This document shows, piece after piece, positions 9,965-20,000 of a stretch of 64,000 nucleotides of DNA. The position numbers and the translations under genes are program-made. This DNA is from Salinivenus lutea. GTDB taxonomy: Bacteria; Bacteroidota; Rhodothermia; Rhodothermales; Salinibacteraceae. The notes under the pieces are model-generated. The model saw nothing but the letters and a program-made list of their open reading frames with translations, was not told the origin of the DNA and ran no database searches. Location of the stretch: positions 1 to 64,000 of the forward strand of contig NCRC01000012.1 of the NCBI GenBank assembly GCA_002894685.1. Reading direction: 5' to 3'. Each line of letters opens with the position of its first letter. Positions within the stretch are counted from its first letter, which is position 1.

Positions 9965-10369
9965 CTAGGGGCGCTCCTCGGGCGGGGTCGGGAAGGGACG
10001 AACGGTGACTTCCGATGAGGGGTCGCTCTCGCCTCCCTCCCCAACAGCCGTCACACGATAGTAGTACTGCGTTCCATTCTCAACCGCTGCATCGGTAAAG
10101 GCGGATTCGGTGAGCGGGGCCTCACTTACGGGCGACCCGCTCACGCCCGACGTCGAGCGGGTGCTCCGGTACACCCGATACTCGTTGGCCGCCGAGGAGC
10201 CGCTCCACGATAGCGCAACCGCCCCGTCCTGCGACGTGGCCTCCACGTTGGTGGGGGGCGACGGGGGCGCCGTATTCCCTCCGCCTCCCCCGCTACACCC
10301 AACGAGCGGGAGGGCAATCCCAAGTAGAAGCAGTCCGCGAACCCAGCGGGTGAACCCGGAGAACGGCAT
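9965..10369 (-). CDS. Small lipoprotein with one fibronectin type III domain
   Basis: 134 residues. The signal peptide ends in a lipobox (LPLVGC) followed by SGGGGG, which suits an outer-membrane or surface lipoprotein on a flexible tether. The rest is one fibronectin type III fold: PPSPPTNVEATSQDGAVALSW, NEYRVYRSTRS, TESAFTDAAVENGTQYYYRV, TAVGEGGESDPSSEV, with the usual Trp, Tyr and Leu positions present. It ends in a proline-rich tail. The gene begins 42 bases after the stop of the large nuclease gene on the same strand, so it is probably in the same transcript. A binding or adaptor role is an inference; FN3 domains are common in secreted polymer-degrading systems. Confidence 0.85.
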   Translation of the reverse strand: MPFSGFTRWVRGLLLLGIALPLVGCSGGGGGNTAPPSPPTNVEATSQDGAVALSWSGSSAANEYRVYRSTRSTSGVSGSPVSEAPLTESAFTDAAVENGTQYYYRVTAVGEGGESDPSSEVTVRPFPTPPEERP

Positions 10370-10411
10370 GGCAATGCGATCACGTGCAACGAGACAACGA
10401 ACAGGATCTTG

Positions 10412-13400
10412 TCACCGAACGAGCAGCACCCTCTCGGTGTGCTGGGTCCCTCCGGTGGTCCACCGGACGAAGTAGACCCCACTGGCAAGCGTGCCGCCGC
10501 TCTGGTCCACCCCGTCCCATGTCGTGCGGTGCGGCCCCGCCTCCTGCCGGGCATCGACGAGCGTCTGCACCTGGCGGCCCAGCACGTCGTACACCGACAC
10601 CCGCACCTCCTGCGTGGAGGGAAGCGTGTACTGGAGCGTCACCCGCTCGCGGAACGGGTTCGGCTGCGGGGGCTCCACCGAGAGCTGATCGGGCAGTTGC
10701 TCGGCCACCTCGGACTCGACGTACGACGACTCGCCGACCAGCAGCCGGAAGCGGGTCGGGTGGGGGCCCGCCGAGACGGACACGGCCTGCTGCTGTCGAA
10801 GGTCGTAGCGCGTGCCGGCACTGTCAAGGAGAACCACCTCTCCCGTTCGCGGCAGGTCGTCGGCCCGAAGCGTGACGGCCCCCGCCGTGTCCGACCGGAG
10901 GGTGAGGGGGTAGGTGTGTCCGTCCGCGCCGCCGGCCCGCACGTCGCGGGCGAGTGCCTGCTGGCGCCCCGGCTGATCGTCGGCGGAGGCGGGGCGACTG
11001 TGCAGCGACAGGGTCGAGAACCGGGTCGGCGGGGCCACCCAGTCGTAGCGGTCACGCTCCGCCTGGGCGTCGGGGCGCTCCTCTACGCGAACCGTGGCCG
11101 CGGCCTCGCCCCGGGACGCCCGGAGCGTGACCGCGCGGGACGCAGACGCTGCCGTCGACGTGCGCGTGTTCTCCAAGGTCTGGGCGGGAACGGGGATCGT
11201 GAGTTGCTCCAGGCCCTGGTCATTCAGGAAATAGAACGCCTCGCCGCTGGCGGCCGTGGCAAACGTCGACGCCGTCTCAAACCCGCCGCCGCCCCAGGCC
11301 CACAGCGCCTGCAGGGAGCCCCCGTTCGCCGCCTCCACGTCCGCCCAGGGCACGTCGACCGGGAGCGGGTTGGAGACAATATTCCACCCGTCGTGGAGCG
11401 GGATCGTCGTTTCCCCGTCCGCCACCTCCACCGTGCTGAACGTGTCGCTCACGGACCAGTCGCCCGTGTTCAGAAGCCAAAAGCCGCGGCCCGGCCGGAA
11501 GTTGAACTGGTCGCTTCCGTCGAACTTGACCAGGAAGTCCTGCTCGCTCCCGTCGTCCCAGTAGGCCTGCCACCCAACGCCCGCCTCCTCAGAGAGGGTC
11601 GAGGCGAGGGCCCGATCGACCTGTCCGGGCAGCGCCACGAGCCGGTAGCTGTCCCCCGTGCTCGGGTCGCCAAAGGAGCGGGTGACGTCGACGGTCGTCT
11701 CTCCCGGCAGCTCCGCCTCCAGGTCGCCAGTCTCCAATCCAAGAAGCTGGTACCCTTCATCCGGCTCGTCCGCCCCCGCCCCCGCATTGTTGAACTGGCC
11801 AAGCACGCCTCGGAAGGTGGCCCGGTCCGGAATGGGCTCGCCTTCGAGCTCGGAGTCGGTGGGAATGCGAAGGGTGAGGCTGCCCGTTCCGTCCTCAATG
11901 GTGTAATTCCCGGCGCTGCCGCCCGCCTGAAAGGTCTCGTCCCCATCGGCCTCAATCGCGAAGTCCTCGACCTCCACAAGCTGCGACTCGTATGTCTCCC
12001 CCGACTGGGCAATGTCTTCGAGCGTAAGCGTGGCCCTCGCAGGAAGTGCGTTGTCCTGCGACAGCACCTCATACCCGTCCTCCGGCACATTCGTCAACTC
12101 CAGGAGGCCATTGTAATACTCAAGCGACCCGGTGACCTGCAGTCGCGTGCCCTTTCGGATGACGCCCCCAAGGTTCTGCCCAAACGACCCGCCGGTCTCG
12201 AACACGTACAGTGCCCCGGTATCGTCTTGCAGGTACGGCCCTTCCGGCCCCACGCGGGTCACCACTCCCTCCACGGTCACCGTCTGCCCGGCGCCCTGTT
12301 CACGCGCCTCCTGGATGGCCACCACCCCGGGCCCCGGCACGCCCGCCCCGTAGGCCCGCTTCGCAAGCGTGGAGTCGAGGATAAAGGGATTCACCCGATT
12401 GCCCTGGTAGGTGGCCTTGACGAGGCTGCGCCGCAGCTCGGTCGCATCGACCGGGTCCTCCCGATGCCACTCGAGGAGCGTCTCGCGCTGAGCCTCCAGA
12501 AAGGACAGATCCGCCCGGTTCGGATACGCCATGGCAAAGTAAAACGCCGCCCGGGCCACGTCCCCCTTCTTGCTGTGACGCGGCTCGAACTGCCCATTGT
12601 CGCTCGGGCTGCCGCACGTATTGCCCACCGATTCGGTGTACGTCTCTTTCTCTGTCGTGGGCTCCTCCGACTGCACCGTTTTCTCCCGAATCCAACGCTC
12701 GGCGTCGGGGTCGTCAATCTCGGCGAAAGGATAGTTGCACCGGTAGCTGTTGGCCTCCGACCACGTGGGCGCAAGGATGTACATGTTGCTGAGGGCCGGC
12801 TCCTGCTCCGCTCCCTTGCTGCGAGGCCACAGATGCTCGGTGTTCACGTCCTGATCGAGCAGCTGGGCCGTCGCGTCCCCGTCCGGGTCGGCACTGGCCT
12901 GAAATCCGCCGTAGATCGTCTCGACCGTCCCCTGGTCGTTGAGGATGCTCTGGTAGAGCGAATCGCGGGCCGTGTCGTACCCGAGCGTCGGCGGATTTCC
13001 GTACCGCTGGCGGAGCGAATCGAGGAGGACCTCGCTGCTGTCGCCCGCCAGGATCGGGGCCTGCGCCGCCGGACTGTCTGCAATCCAGAGCGTGAAGCGG
13101 TTGGGCGAAGAGATGGGCCCGTCGTCCGAGGAGAGCACCACCTCCAGCCGCTCGACGCCCTCCTGCTCGCTATCGTCCACCGGCTCCAGGGTCAGCGTCT
13201 TCGGTGCCGGATCGGTGCCGGAAAACGTGAGCGTCTGCGGACTCTGAAAACCACTCACGTCAACCCCGTTCTCCGCGGTACTGGCGGGCCCCACCGCCGC
13301 CGTCACCGAGACCTCTCCGTCCGTCTCTTTGTTGAAAACCTGCACCTGCACCGACACAGACGGGTCGCCTTCCTCCACCTGCGCAAACGTGCGATTGAAC

Positions 13401-14131
13401 GAGAACGAAAGGGACGACTGCAGATCACTCTCCCGGACCGGAATCAACTGATATCCGTCGTCGGGCTCATCGCCTCCCGCCCCCGCTCCGTTGAACTGAC
13501 CCAGCACCCCCTCGAAGGCAAACACGCTCCCGGGAATGGACGCCCCCCCAATGGCCGTTTCATCAGTGTTCTGCACCCGAAACTCGCCCGTCTGCCCGTC
13601 GCCGTCTTCGACCGTATAGGTCGTCCCGTTCTCAAAGGTGCCCGATGCACTCAGGAATCGGAGTCCTTCCACCCGCAAAAGCTCGCTCTCGTAGTCTTCC
13701 CCATTCTGCTCCAGCTCCGCAAGGGTCACCGTCTGCGGGCTCGGCGGTTCGCCCTGCCCCTGCACCGTGAAGTCGGTAAGGTCGTTATTGTTGATCTGAA
13801 TCACCCCGTTGAACGCCGAGGTCTCTCCCGTCACCTCCAGGGTCGTCCCCGGCCGGATCTCACCGGCCGCGATGGCATCCTGGAATTCCGTGCTGTTCGG
13901 CCCATCCGTCTGTCGGATGAGGATGGCACTGGCCCCGGTGGCCCCGCTTGTGTCCTGGACCCGCGCGTACGCCCCGTAGGCTCGCGTCACCGTGCCCTCC
14001 ACCGTGACCTCCGTCCCGAGCGGTTCGTCGCGCGCCGCGCTGATGTCCTGTTGCGCCTGCGCGGGGGTGGCCGCAATGGCCACGACCAACACCACGAGAC
14101 CGACGAGCCGCCAACGTAGCGAGTGCATCAT
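10412..14131 (-). CDS. Giant multidomain extracellular endonuclease I protein with T9SS C-terminal sorting domain
   Basis: 1239 residues, predicted to be exported, carried across the outer membrane by the type IX system and anchored at the surface. Start: ATG at 14131 (or 14128), giving a signal peptide ending ATPAQAQ. In order: an OB-fold-like module (TEVTVEGTVTRAYGAYARVQ), a Calx-beta-like segment (about 280-370), an endonuclease I domain with the His-containing active-site motif NTEHLWPRSKG at about 430 and APTWSEANSYRCNYPF downstream, a second OB-like module (QTVTVEGVVTRVGPEGPYLQ, from about 615), a long beta-rich region, and a tail (NPFRERVTLQYTLP, VSVYDVLGRQVQTL, GVYFVRW, ending LLVR) typical of T9SS type A sorting domains. 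Endonuclease I members cut DNA, some also RNA. They are usually far smaller. Confidence 0.9.
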   Translation of the reverse strand: MMHSLRWRLVGLVVLVVAIAATPAQAQQDISAARDEPLGTEVTVEGTVTRAYGAYARVQDTSGATGASAILIRQTDGPNSTEFQDAIAAGEIRPGTTLEVTGETSAFNGVIQINNNDLTDFTVQGQGEPPSPQTVTLAELEQNGEDYESELLRVEGLRFLSASGTFENGTTYTVEDGDGQTGEFRVQNTDETAIGGASIPGSVFAFEGVLGQFNGAGAGGDEPDDGYQLIPVRESDLQSSLSFSFNRTFAQVEEGDPSVSVQVQVFNKETDGEVSVTAAVGPASTAENGVDVSGFQSPQTLTFSGTDPAPKTLTLEPVDDSEQEGVERLEVVLSSDDGPISSPNRFTLWIADSPAAQAPILAGDSSEVLLDSLRQRYGNPPTLGYDTARDSLYQSILNDQGTVETIYGGFQASADPDGDATAQLLDQDVNTEHLWPRSKGAEQEPALSNMYILAPTWSEANSYRCNYPFAEIDDPDAERWIREKTVQSEEPTTEKETYTESVGNTCGSPSDNGQFEPRHSKKGDVARAAFYFAMAYPNRADLSFLEAQRETLLEWHREDPVDATELRRSLVKATYQGNRVNPFILDSTLAKRAYGAGVPGPGVVAIQEAREQGAGQTVTVEGVVTRVGPEGPYLQDDTGALYVFETGGSFGQNLGGVIRKGTRLQVTGSLEYYNGLLELTNVPEDGYEVLSQDNALPARATLTLEDIAQSGETYESQLVEVEDFAIEADGDETFQAGGSAGNYTIEDGTGSLTLRIPTDSELEGEPIPDRATFRGVLGQFNNAGAGADEPDEGYQLLGLETGDLEAELPGETTVDVTRSFGDPSTGDSYRLVALPGQVDRALASTLSEEAGVGWQAYWDDGSEQDFLVKFDGSDQFNFRPGRGFWLLNTGDWSVSDTFSTVEVADGETTIPLHDGWNIVSNPLPVDVPWADVEAANGGSLQALWAWGGGGFETASTFATAASGEAFYFLNDQGLEQLTIPVPAQTLENTRTSTAASASRAVTLRASRGEAAATVRVEERPDAQAERDRYDWVAPPTRFSTLSLHSRPASADDQPGRQQALARDVRAGGADGHTYPLTLRSDTAGAVTLRADDLPRTGEVVLLDSAGTRYDLRQQQAVSVSAGPHPTRFRLLVGESSYVESEVAEQLPDQLSVEPPQPNPFRERVTLQYTLPSTQEVRVSVYDVLGRQVQTLVDARQEAGPHRTTWDGVDQSGGTLASGVYFVRWTTGGTQHTERVLLVR

Positions 14132-14224
14132 CACGGAGCTGTGCGATATGAAAGATGCGCGTGTGTGTGGACAACGCCGCCGGACGTCCCCAGGCTCCCC
14201 CTTCTTCCCCACTCCAGCGGGACA

Positions 14225-14257
14225 TAGAGAAAGGGGACGGTCCTACCGACCGCCCCC
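14225..14257 (-). terminator. Rho-independent terminator after the 524-residue lipoprotein gene
   Basis: On the minus strand a ten-base-pair stem with one G-U pair (plus-strand arms 14233-14242 and 14248-14257, five-base loop) is followed by UUUCUCU. It lies 28 bases beyond the stop of the 14286-15860 gene and before the nuclease start, so the nuclease gene may need its own promoter or receive readthrough. Confidence 0.7.
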
Positions 14258-14285
14258 ATTCTCTCTTCAGGGTTTCCTCAACCAA

Positions 14286-15860
14286 TCAGTTTGTGGGCTG
14301 GCCACTCACGACGATGTTGTCGACCTGCCAGTCTGCCGCCTGTCCCCCCGATGTCCCGCTGGAGCGGTACTGGAAGGCGACGTACACGTCTGTGTCCTGG
14401 AACTCAGAGCCGGACAGGTTGACCTTGCCCGAGTCGACGAAATTGAAGTCTCCCTCGGAGAAGTTCACCTGATCCGACACATCGGTCCACGTGAAGTTCT
14501 CCGGATTGCCGGACCCGTCGTAGTCGGTCGAGACCTTTACCTGGAGGCCGCGGCGCCCAGTGTCGTCGAACCCTTTCGCGTTGATGAAGCGGAGCGTCTC
14601 ATTTTCGACCGTCGTGAAGTCGAGGGCCGGCGAAATGAGCCAATCGTTCGACGGCTCATCGGCCCCGAACCCGCTCATGACCGCGTAGGGGGCGTTGGGC
14701 GGATCGCCCTCGCTGCTCGTTCCCCAGTCCTGATTGCTCGCGACACTGACGGACGTCATCGGCGCCAGCTGATCGTCCGAGAAGTCGACCGAGGCGAGGT
14801 TCTCAACAGCTTCGAGGTCGCTCGCCTCGAGTGCCAGAAGCTGGTACCCCGTGTTGTCGTCCGGGTCGCCAAAGTTGTTAAACTGCCCGAGCACCCCTTG
14901 GAAGTTGGCCCGGTCCGGGATGTCTTCCCCGACGAGCTCCGATTCGCCCGGAATGCGGAGGGTCGACTCGCCGGAGGTGTTGCTGATCGAATAATTCGTA
15001 CCGGCCTGAAACTGCTGATCGCCCCCGTCGTCGATCGCAAAGTTTTCGACGCGAATGAGTTCACTCTCGAACTCTTCGCCGTTGTCGGTAACCTCGGCGA
15101 GGGACACGACCGACGGCGACGGAAGCTCATTGCCCGAGGAGAACACTTCCGTGAGAGGCCCTTCGGTCACGTCCTGCAGCTGAAAGAGCCCACTGAAGAA
15201 GCCCGTGGAGCCGTCGACGCGCACCTCGTCGCCGACCTGCCCGGAAAAGTCCCCGTCGAAGACATAGAGGGCTCCCTCACTATCCTGCACGTACGCCCCA
15301 TCCCCGTCGACCCGGGTCACAGTGCCGTCCACCACGGCTCGGCCTCCGGTCGGCCGGTCGCGCGCTTCCTGGGTTGTGAGCGGCTCATCATCCTCCTCCA
15401 CCGTAAGCGTAAAGGTGTCGTTCTCCCCCACGGTGACCCCCGACGTGTCGGCGGCTGTCAGGGTGAGCACCAGCGTCTCATCCTCTTCCAGAAATCCCGT
15501 GCTGTCGATGGGCTCGTCCACGATGTCGAACGAGAGCAGTTGGCGCCCCTCATTCGTGGTCGACTCCGGGAACGTGATCGTCGTATCCGTCGGCAGGCCC
15601 ACGAAATCCTCGTCCGCCACGGCCGTGCTCTGGGACGCATCGACCGAGACGTCGAGACTGAACTCCTTAAACCCGGGATCCATGGCGACGAGGTTGACGG
15701 TGTAGCTCCCGTCCGTCTCGCTCACGACATCGCTCGTCGTCTCCAGCTCCACCGTCGTATTTTCGCCAAGATTGTCTGGGGTGCCGCCTCCACTATCACA
15801 CCCGGCAAGGACGAGACCGATCACGAGAACAGGAAGGAGCGCATTCAGGAAGCGTCGCAT
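14286..15860 (-). CDS. Surface lipoprotein with OB-fold-like and choice-of-anchor-J-like domains
   Basis: 524 residues. Signal peptide with lipobox VLAGC (Cys20), then an SGGGTPD tether. Visible parts: a Calx-beta-like region (about 35-155, ending FTLTVEEDDEP), an OB-fold-like module (RAVVDGTVTRVDGDGAYVQ, GDEVRVDGSTGFFSGLFQLQD) followed by a DUF5689-like stretch (SLAEVTDNGEEFESELIRVEN ... VLGQFNN), and a C-terminal jelly-roll-like domain (WLISPALDF, LRFINAKGFDD, QVKVSTDYDGSGNP, VYVAFQYRSSG). The middle module also appears twice in the nuclease, and the C-terminal domain is nearly repeated in the next gene upstream. No enzyme motif is seen; carbohydrate or nucleic-acid binding is plausible. 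88 bases separate it from the upstream gene. Confidence 0.82.
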   Translation of the reverse strand: MRRFLNALLPVLVIGLVLAGCDSGGGTPDNLGENTTVELETTSDVVSETDGSYTVNLVAMDPGFKEFSLDVSVDASQSTAVADEDFVGLPTDTTITFPESTTNEGRQLLSFDIVDEPIDSTGFLEEDETLVLTLTAADTSGVTVGENDTFTLTVEEDDEPLTTQEARDRPTGGRAVVDGTVTRVDGDGAYVQDSEGALYVFDGDFSGQVGDEVRVDGSTGFFSGLFQLQDVTEGPLTEVFSSGNELPSPSVVSLAEVTDNGEEFESELIRVENFAIDDGGDQQFQAGTNYSISNTSGESTLRIPGESELVGEDIPDRANFQGVLGQFNNFGDPDDNTGYQLLALEASDLEAVENLASVDFSDDQLAPMTSVSVASNQDWGTSSEGDPPNAPYAVMSGFGADEPSNDWLISPALDFTTVENETLRFINAKGFDDTGRRGLQVKVSTDYDGSGNPENFTWTDVSDQVNFSEGDFNFVDSGKVNLSGSEFQDTDVYVAFQYRSSGTSGGQAADWQVDNIVVSGQPTN

Positions 15861-15948
15861 AAATCGTTGTGCCTAATCAGTGAGAACGGGGCAATGTGAT
15901 GGGCGATCTTGGGGCGAGCGGGGGAGCCCCCGCGGCTGCCCCGATTGC

Positions 15949-16950
15949 TTACGGGCGTCCCACGACTCGAATGTTGTCGACCTGCTGCGCCTCCGAGGAG
16001 CCACCGCCCGTTCCGCTCGATCGATACTGGAACGCGACGTATACCTCATCGGCCTGGAACTGGCTGTCCGAGAGGTCGATGTCCCCCGACGAGACGAAGT
16101 TGAAGTCTCCCTGCGAGAGGTTTTCGACGCGATCGGTCACGTCCGTCCACGTGAAGTCCTCCGGATTGCCGGACCCGTCGTAGTCGGTGGACACCTTCAC
16201 CTGGAGCGGCTGGTCGAGCCCGCCGTCGTCGAAGTTCTTCGCGTTAATGAAGGAGAGCGTTTCGCCCTCAAAGTCGTTGAAGTTGAGCGCCGGCGAAATG
16301 AGCCAACTGTTCGAGGCTTCCGGCCCCCCGAAGGCATTCGCAGCGGCAAAGGGAGCGTTTGGAACCCCCGACGCACTGCCGATTCCCCAGCCGTTGCCGT
16401 TCGTGACGTTTGCCACCGTCATCGGGGCCACCTCCTCGTCCGAAAAGTCCTTCGCAAAGATCTCGACGGCTCCAATCGACACCGTGAGCTGGTTGGCCTC
16501 TCCTATCGACGCCCCCTGCACGTTCTGGAGCACAAAGAGCCCATTTTCCTGCGGCTCATTCTCCTCCTCGTCCTGAATGTCGAGCGAGAGGGTCTGCGTG
16601 TTGCCGTCGGTGGCCGTATCCGGAAACACGACCCGCCCGGCCACGACGCCGCTGCCCACCGCCGTGCTGTCCTGCAGATTGAAGTCCGACGGATCGGTGC
16701 TGCTGGCGCCATCGGCGTAAAGCACCTCGGCGGACACCTCGCGCCCGATCGCGCCGTTGAGCGTCACGCCCAGCTCCACGGGGCTCTGACCCTCGGTGAT
16801 CGAGATGTTCTCCGTCGCGAACGACACGGCCGCCTCCGTGTCCCCCGGCGCGTTGGGCGGCGTGCCACTATCAAAGCCGTCGCAGCCGACGAGAAGAAGG
16901 GGGGCAGCGAACAGCAGCGCTACGTAGCGAAGCGGGGAGGAAAAACGCAT
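15949..16950 (-). CDS. Surface lipoprotein with choice-of-anchor-J-like domain, paralogue of the neighbouring lipoprotein
   Basis: 333 residues from the ATG at 16950, chosen because it starts a lipoprotein signal (MRFSSPLRYVALLFAAPLLLVGC). After the acylated Cys comes a Calx-beta-like region (ISITEGQSPVELGVTLNG ... QTLSLDIQDEEE), then a C-terminal domain sharing long blocks with the 14286-15860 protein: WLISPALNF, LSFINAKNFDD, LQVKVSTDYDGSGNPEDFTW, VYVAFQYRSSGTGGG and VDNIRVVG. The OB-like module present in its neighbour is absent. It directly follows the TonB receptor gene (102-base gap), the position taken by SusD-like binding lipoproteins in other receptor pairs, though it is not a SusD homologue by sequence. 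Confidence 0.83.
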   Translation of the reverse strand: MRFSSPLRYVALLFAAPLLLVGCDGFDSGTPPNAPGDTEAAVSFATENISITEGQSPVELGVTLNGAIGREVSAEVLYADGASSTDPSDFNLQDSTAVGSGVVAGRVVFPDTATDGNTQTLSLDIQDEEENEPQENGLFVLQNVQGASIGEANQLTVSIGAVEIFAKDFSDEEVAPMTVANVTNGNGWGIGSASGVPNAPFAAANAFGGPEASNSWLISPALNFNDFEGETLSFINAKNFDDGGLDQPLQVKVSTDYDGSGNPEDFTWTDVTDRVENLSQGDFNFVSSGDIDLSDSQFQADEVYVAFQYRSSGTGGGSSEAQQVDNIRVVGRP

Positions 16951-17008
16951 GGGACGATCAATCTCAGCTATCGAAGAAAAGTAACAGACGGACACAGCGT
17001 TCAGCGGA

Positions 17009-17026
17009 CCGGCCCCGAGGGGCCGG
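17009..17026 (-). terminator. Perfect GC hairpin between TonB receptor gene and lipoprotein gene
   Basis: CCGGCCCC and GGGGCCGG arms (17009-17016, 17019-17026) sit 27 bases past the receptor stop. There is no U tract on the minus-strand transcript, so it may be an attenuator or a processing/stability hairpin that lowers expression of the following genes instead of a full terminator. Confidence 0.4.
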
Positions 17027-17052
17027 ATGCCCTTTCGCGGGACGGGTGCAGG

Positions 17053-20000
17053 TTAAAAGGTGTACTTCACGCCCAGGCGCAGGCGCCACCGGGAAGAAAT
17101 ATCCTCTACGAAGAACTGCTCTCCGTTGAGTTGCTCGCGGGCTGTCTCTTCGTCGAAGCTCACGCGCGGCTTGCCGACGTCGTCCTGGCTGACGATGCGG
17201 CCGTTCACCTCGGTTCCTACGTCCTCCTCCGAAACGTACCCTTCAAAGCTCCAGGCCTGGATGTTGTTGAAGCTCGTGTTTTGGATGCGGCCCCAACTGT
17301 CGTCGAGGAGATTGAGGACGTTCACCACATCGAGCGTCAGGCGAAGCTGTTGGCCCTCGAAGGTGCGGAAGGACTGGGCCAGGTGAAGGTCCAGGATGTT
17401 TTGCCAGGGGGCCCGGGCGGTGTTTCGGTCAATCACCGACCCGCGGGCGTCGTCGAGGGCGTCGTTCCCCTCAATGAAGGCGTTCATCAGATCCCAGTTT
17501 TCACTCTCCAGGAAGATGTCCGAACGGTTCTCCGGCACGTACACCAGGTCGTTTTCGGCGGCGCCGTCGCCGGTGTCGCCGTTGGCGTTGCCGTCGTAGA
17601 TCCAACTGAACGGTTCACCCGACCGGCCCTCGTAGACGATCCCAATGGTCGTCGCGTAGCGCTCGCCGTAATTGAGCGTGTAGTTCAGTGTGCCGAGAAT
17701 GCGGTGGCGGATCTCATAGTCGGCCGTCCCGACCCCGGCATTGTTCACATCCTTGTTCTCGTTAAACGTCCAGTTGGAGATGGCCCGGCTCGAGGAGCCG
17801 TTGTTTACGTTGGTGGCGCGGTTGTAGGTGTAGGAGAGCGACCCGCCGATTCCTTCTCCGACGTTGCGCTGCAACTGCCCGGTGAGGCTGTACTGGTAGC
17901 CCTCGTTCGTATTCTCGAGCTGGATTGCGTTGGTAAATCGATCGGACACAGGGCCGTCGTACAGGGGCCGTCCGTACTTCGACTCGCCGACCTGCTCCAG
18001 GTTGAGGTCCCGGAAGGTCACATCGTTGAGCGAGTTCGAATAAATGCCCTCCAGCGTCGCCACGAACCCAAGCGGCATCTCCTGGTCGATGGCAATGTTG
18101 GTCCGAAAGGTCTGCGGGTACTTGAAGTCGTCCTCAATCAGGTTGACCTCCGTCGTCTGCTCCGGCTCCAGAAGGTCGCTGCAGCGCTGGCTTCCCGGAT
18201 TTTCCTGACAGAACGCGGCGTTCGCTGGAAGCGGCTGCTCCTGCGGGTCCTGCGAAATGCCGCCCTCGCGGTCCGGAATGAAGTTCTGGCCGGGGTCGTA
18301 CTCGCAGGCGGGGTCGTTGGCCGGGTCATCGGAATTGCGGCACGCCTCAGGATTCTGCGTGTAGTCAATGCCGCTAAACCCGGCGGCGAGGCGGTTCAGG
18401 TCGGCCCCCGTGTTGCTGTACTGGTTGGAGACCCAGACGTACGGCGGATCGCCGCTGAAGATGCCGATGCCGCCGCGGATCTGTGTGGAGAACTCATCGC
18501 CAAGCAGATCCTGATCGTAGTTGAACCCGATACGGGGCGACCAGAGGGGATTCCCGCTCGCCACGTCGCGGGTGCTCTTTCCGTAGGCCTCAAAGGCCGT
18601 CGGGTTGAAGGTAGGCTCGTCGGGCAGAACGGGGACGTCTACGCGCAGGCCGAGGGTCAGCTTCAGCGACGGGAGGGCCTGCCACTCATCTTGGACGTAC
18701 CCGCCGAACTGGAAGGCCGAAAATTCTGCCCTCGGGGCGTCCGTGCCGGCGGCAGCCGTGGGATAGCTGTACAGGTACTGGGTCGGCTGCCCATTCTGAA
18801 GGGCCTGCTGGACCGACACCTCGTCGCCCGCCGGGGTTTCGAACGAGTTGAACGTGTACGAGCCAAAGAAGTCCTGAATGAACAGGTTGGAGAACTCGTA
18901 AAGCTTGTTGCTCGTCCCCACGGTCAGCGAGTGGTCGCCGAGCTCATACGTGAAGTTGTCGGTGAACTCGTAGAGGTCCTGGTTCAACTGGTTGGCCTGG
19001 TTGAACCGCCCGATCCCGGCGAAGAGCGCCCGGCCGCCGCCCAGCGTTACCTCCATCTCCGGGAAGGCCGCGTCCTGCACGTTGCGCTCGTCCCGAATCC
19101 GGGTGTACACGAAGCGGGCCTCGTTGAACATGTTGTCGCCGATCGTGCTGTTCAGCGTCGCCGTCGCCGAGTTCTGAAGGCTCTCGAAGACGTACTGCCG
19201 ATTGGCGAAGCTATAATCGTCGGGATCGCGCGTGATGCCCGCGTCGTCGCCTGCGTTTACGTAGTTGTTGCGGACCGTCAGGCGGTGACTATCGTTGATA
19301 TTCCAGTCAAGCTTCACCAGCAGCTTCTCGTTGTCCTCCCGCTGGGTGAGCGGCGAGAAGCCGCCCGGGTCATAGTTGTAGAGGCCATTCTCGTCTCGGA
19401 AGATGTTCTGGACTTCTTCGACGGTCGAGACCGGCTCTCGGAAAATGTTGGTCCCGTCCAGGTCTGCCCCCACCCGCGTATCGAGCGGAGAGCTCTCTCG
19501 CTTCAGCTCGGCGGAGACGAAGAAGAACAGCTCATCCTGAATGATGGGCCCGCCCAGCGTTCCGGTGTAGAAGGCCTGATTGAACTCCCCCGTGCCTACT
19601 CCGTCGAGGTCCCCGGTAAAGTCTTCCGTCCCTCCCTTAAACCGGAGCGTTCCCTCGAACTCATTGCTTCCGCTTTTTGTGATCGCGTTGACCTGCCCCC
19701 CGGTGAAGCCGCTCGACGTCACGTCGTAGGGCGAAATGTTGATGTTGAACTCCTGGATGGCGTCCAAACTAATGGGCTCGGCCCCGGCCTGACTGCCCGG
19801 CACCGCATCCCCGAGGCCAAAGACATCGTCGAGCGTCGCCCCGTCAATCTGAATGCTGTTGTACCGACTGTTCGCCCCTCCCAGGCTTCCGTCGCCCTGT
19901 GCCTGCGGCACGAGGCGCGTGAAGTCGGTCAGGCTCCGCCCAATCGTCGGGAGTTCGTCGATTTCCTGCGACGACACGTTGGTTGCAGCCCCCGTCCGGT

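Noticed and set aside
10409..14119. 1236-codon plus-strand frame opposite the nuclease gene
   Set aside because: The minus strand carries a signal peptide, endonuclease motifs and a T9SS tail; the plus frame has none.
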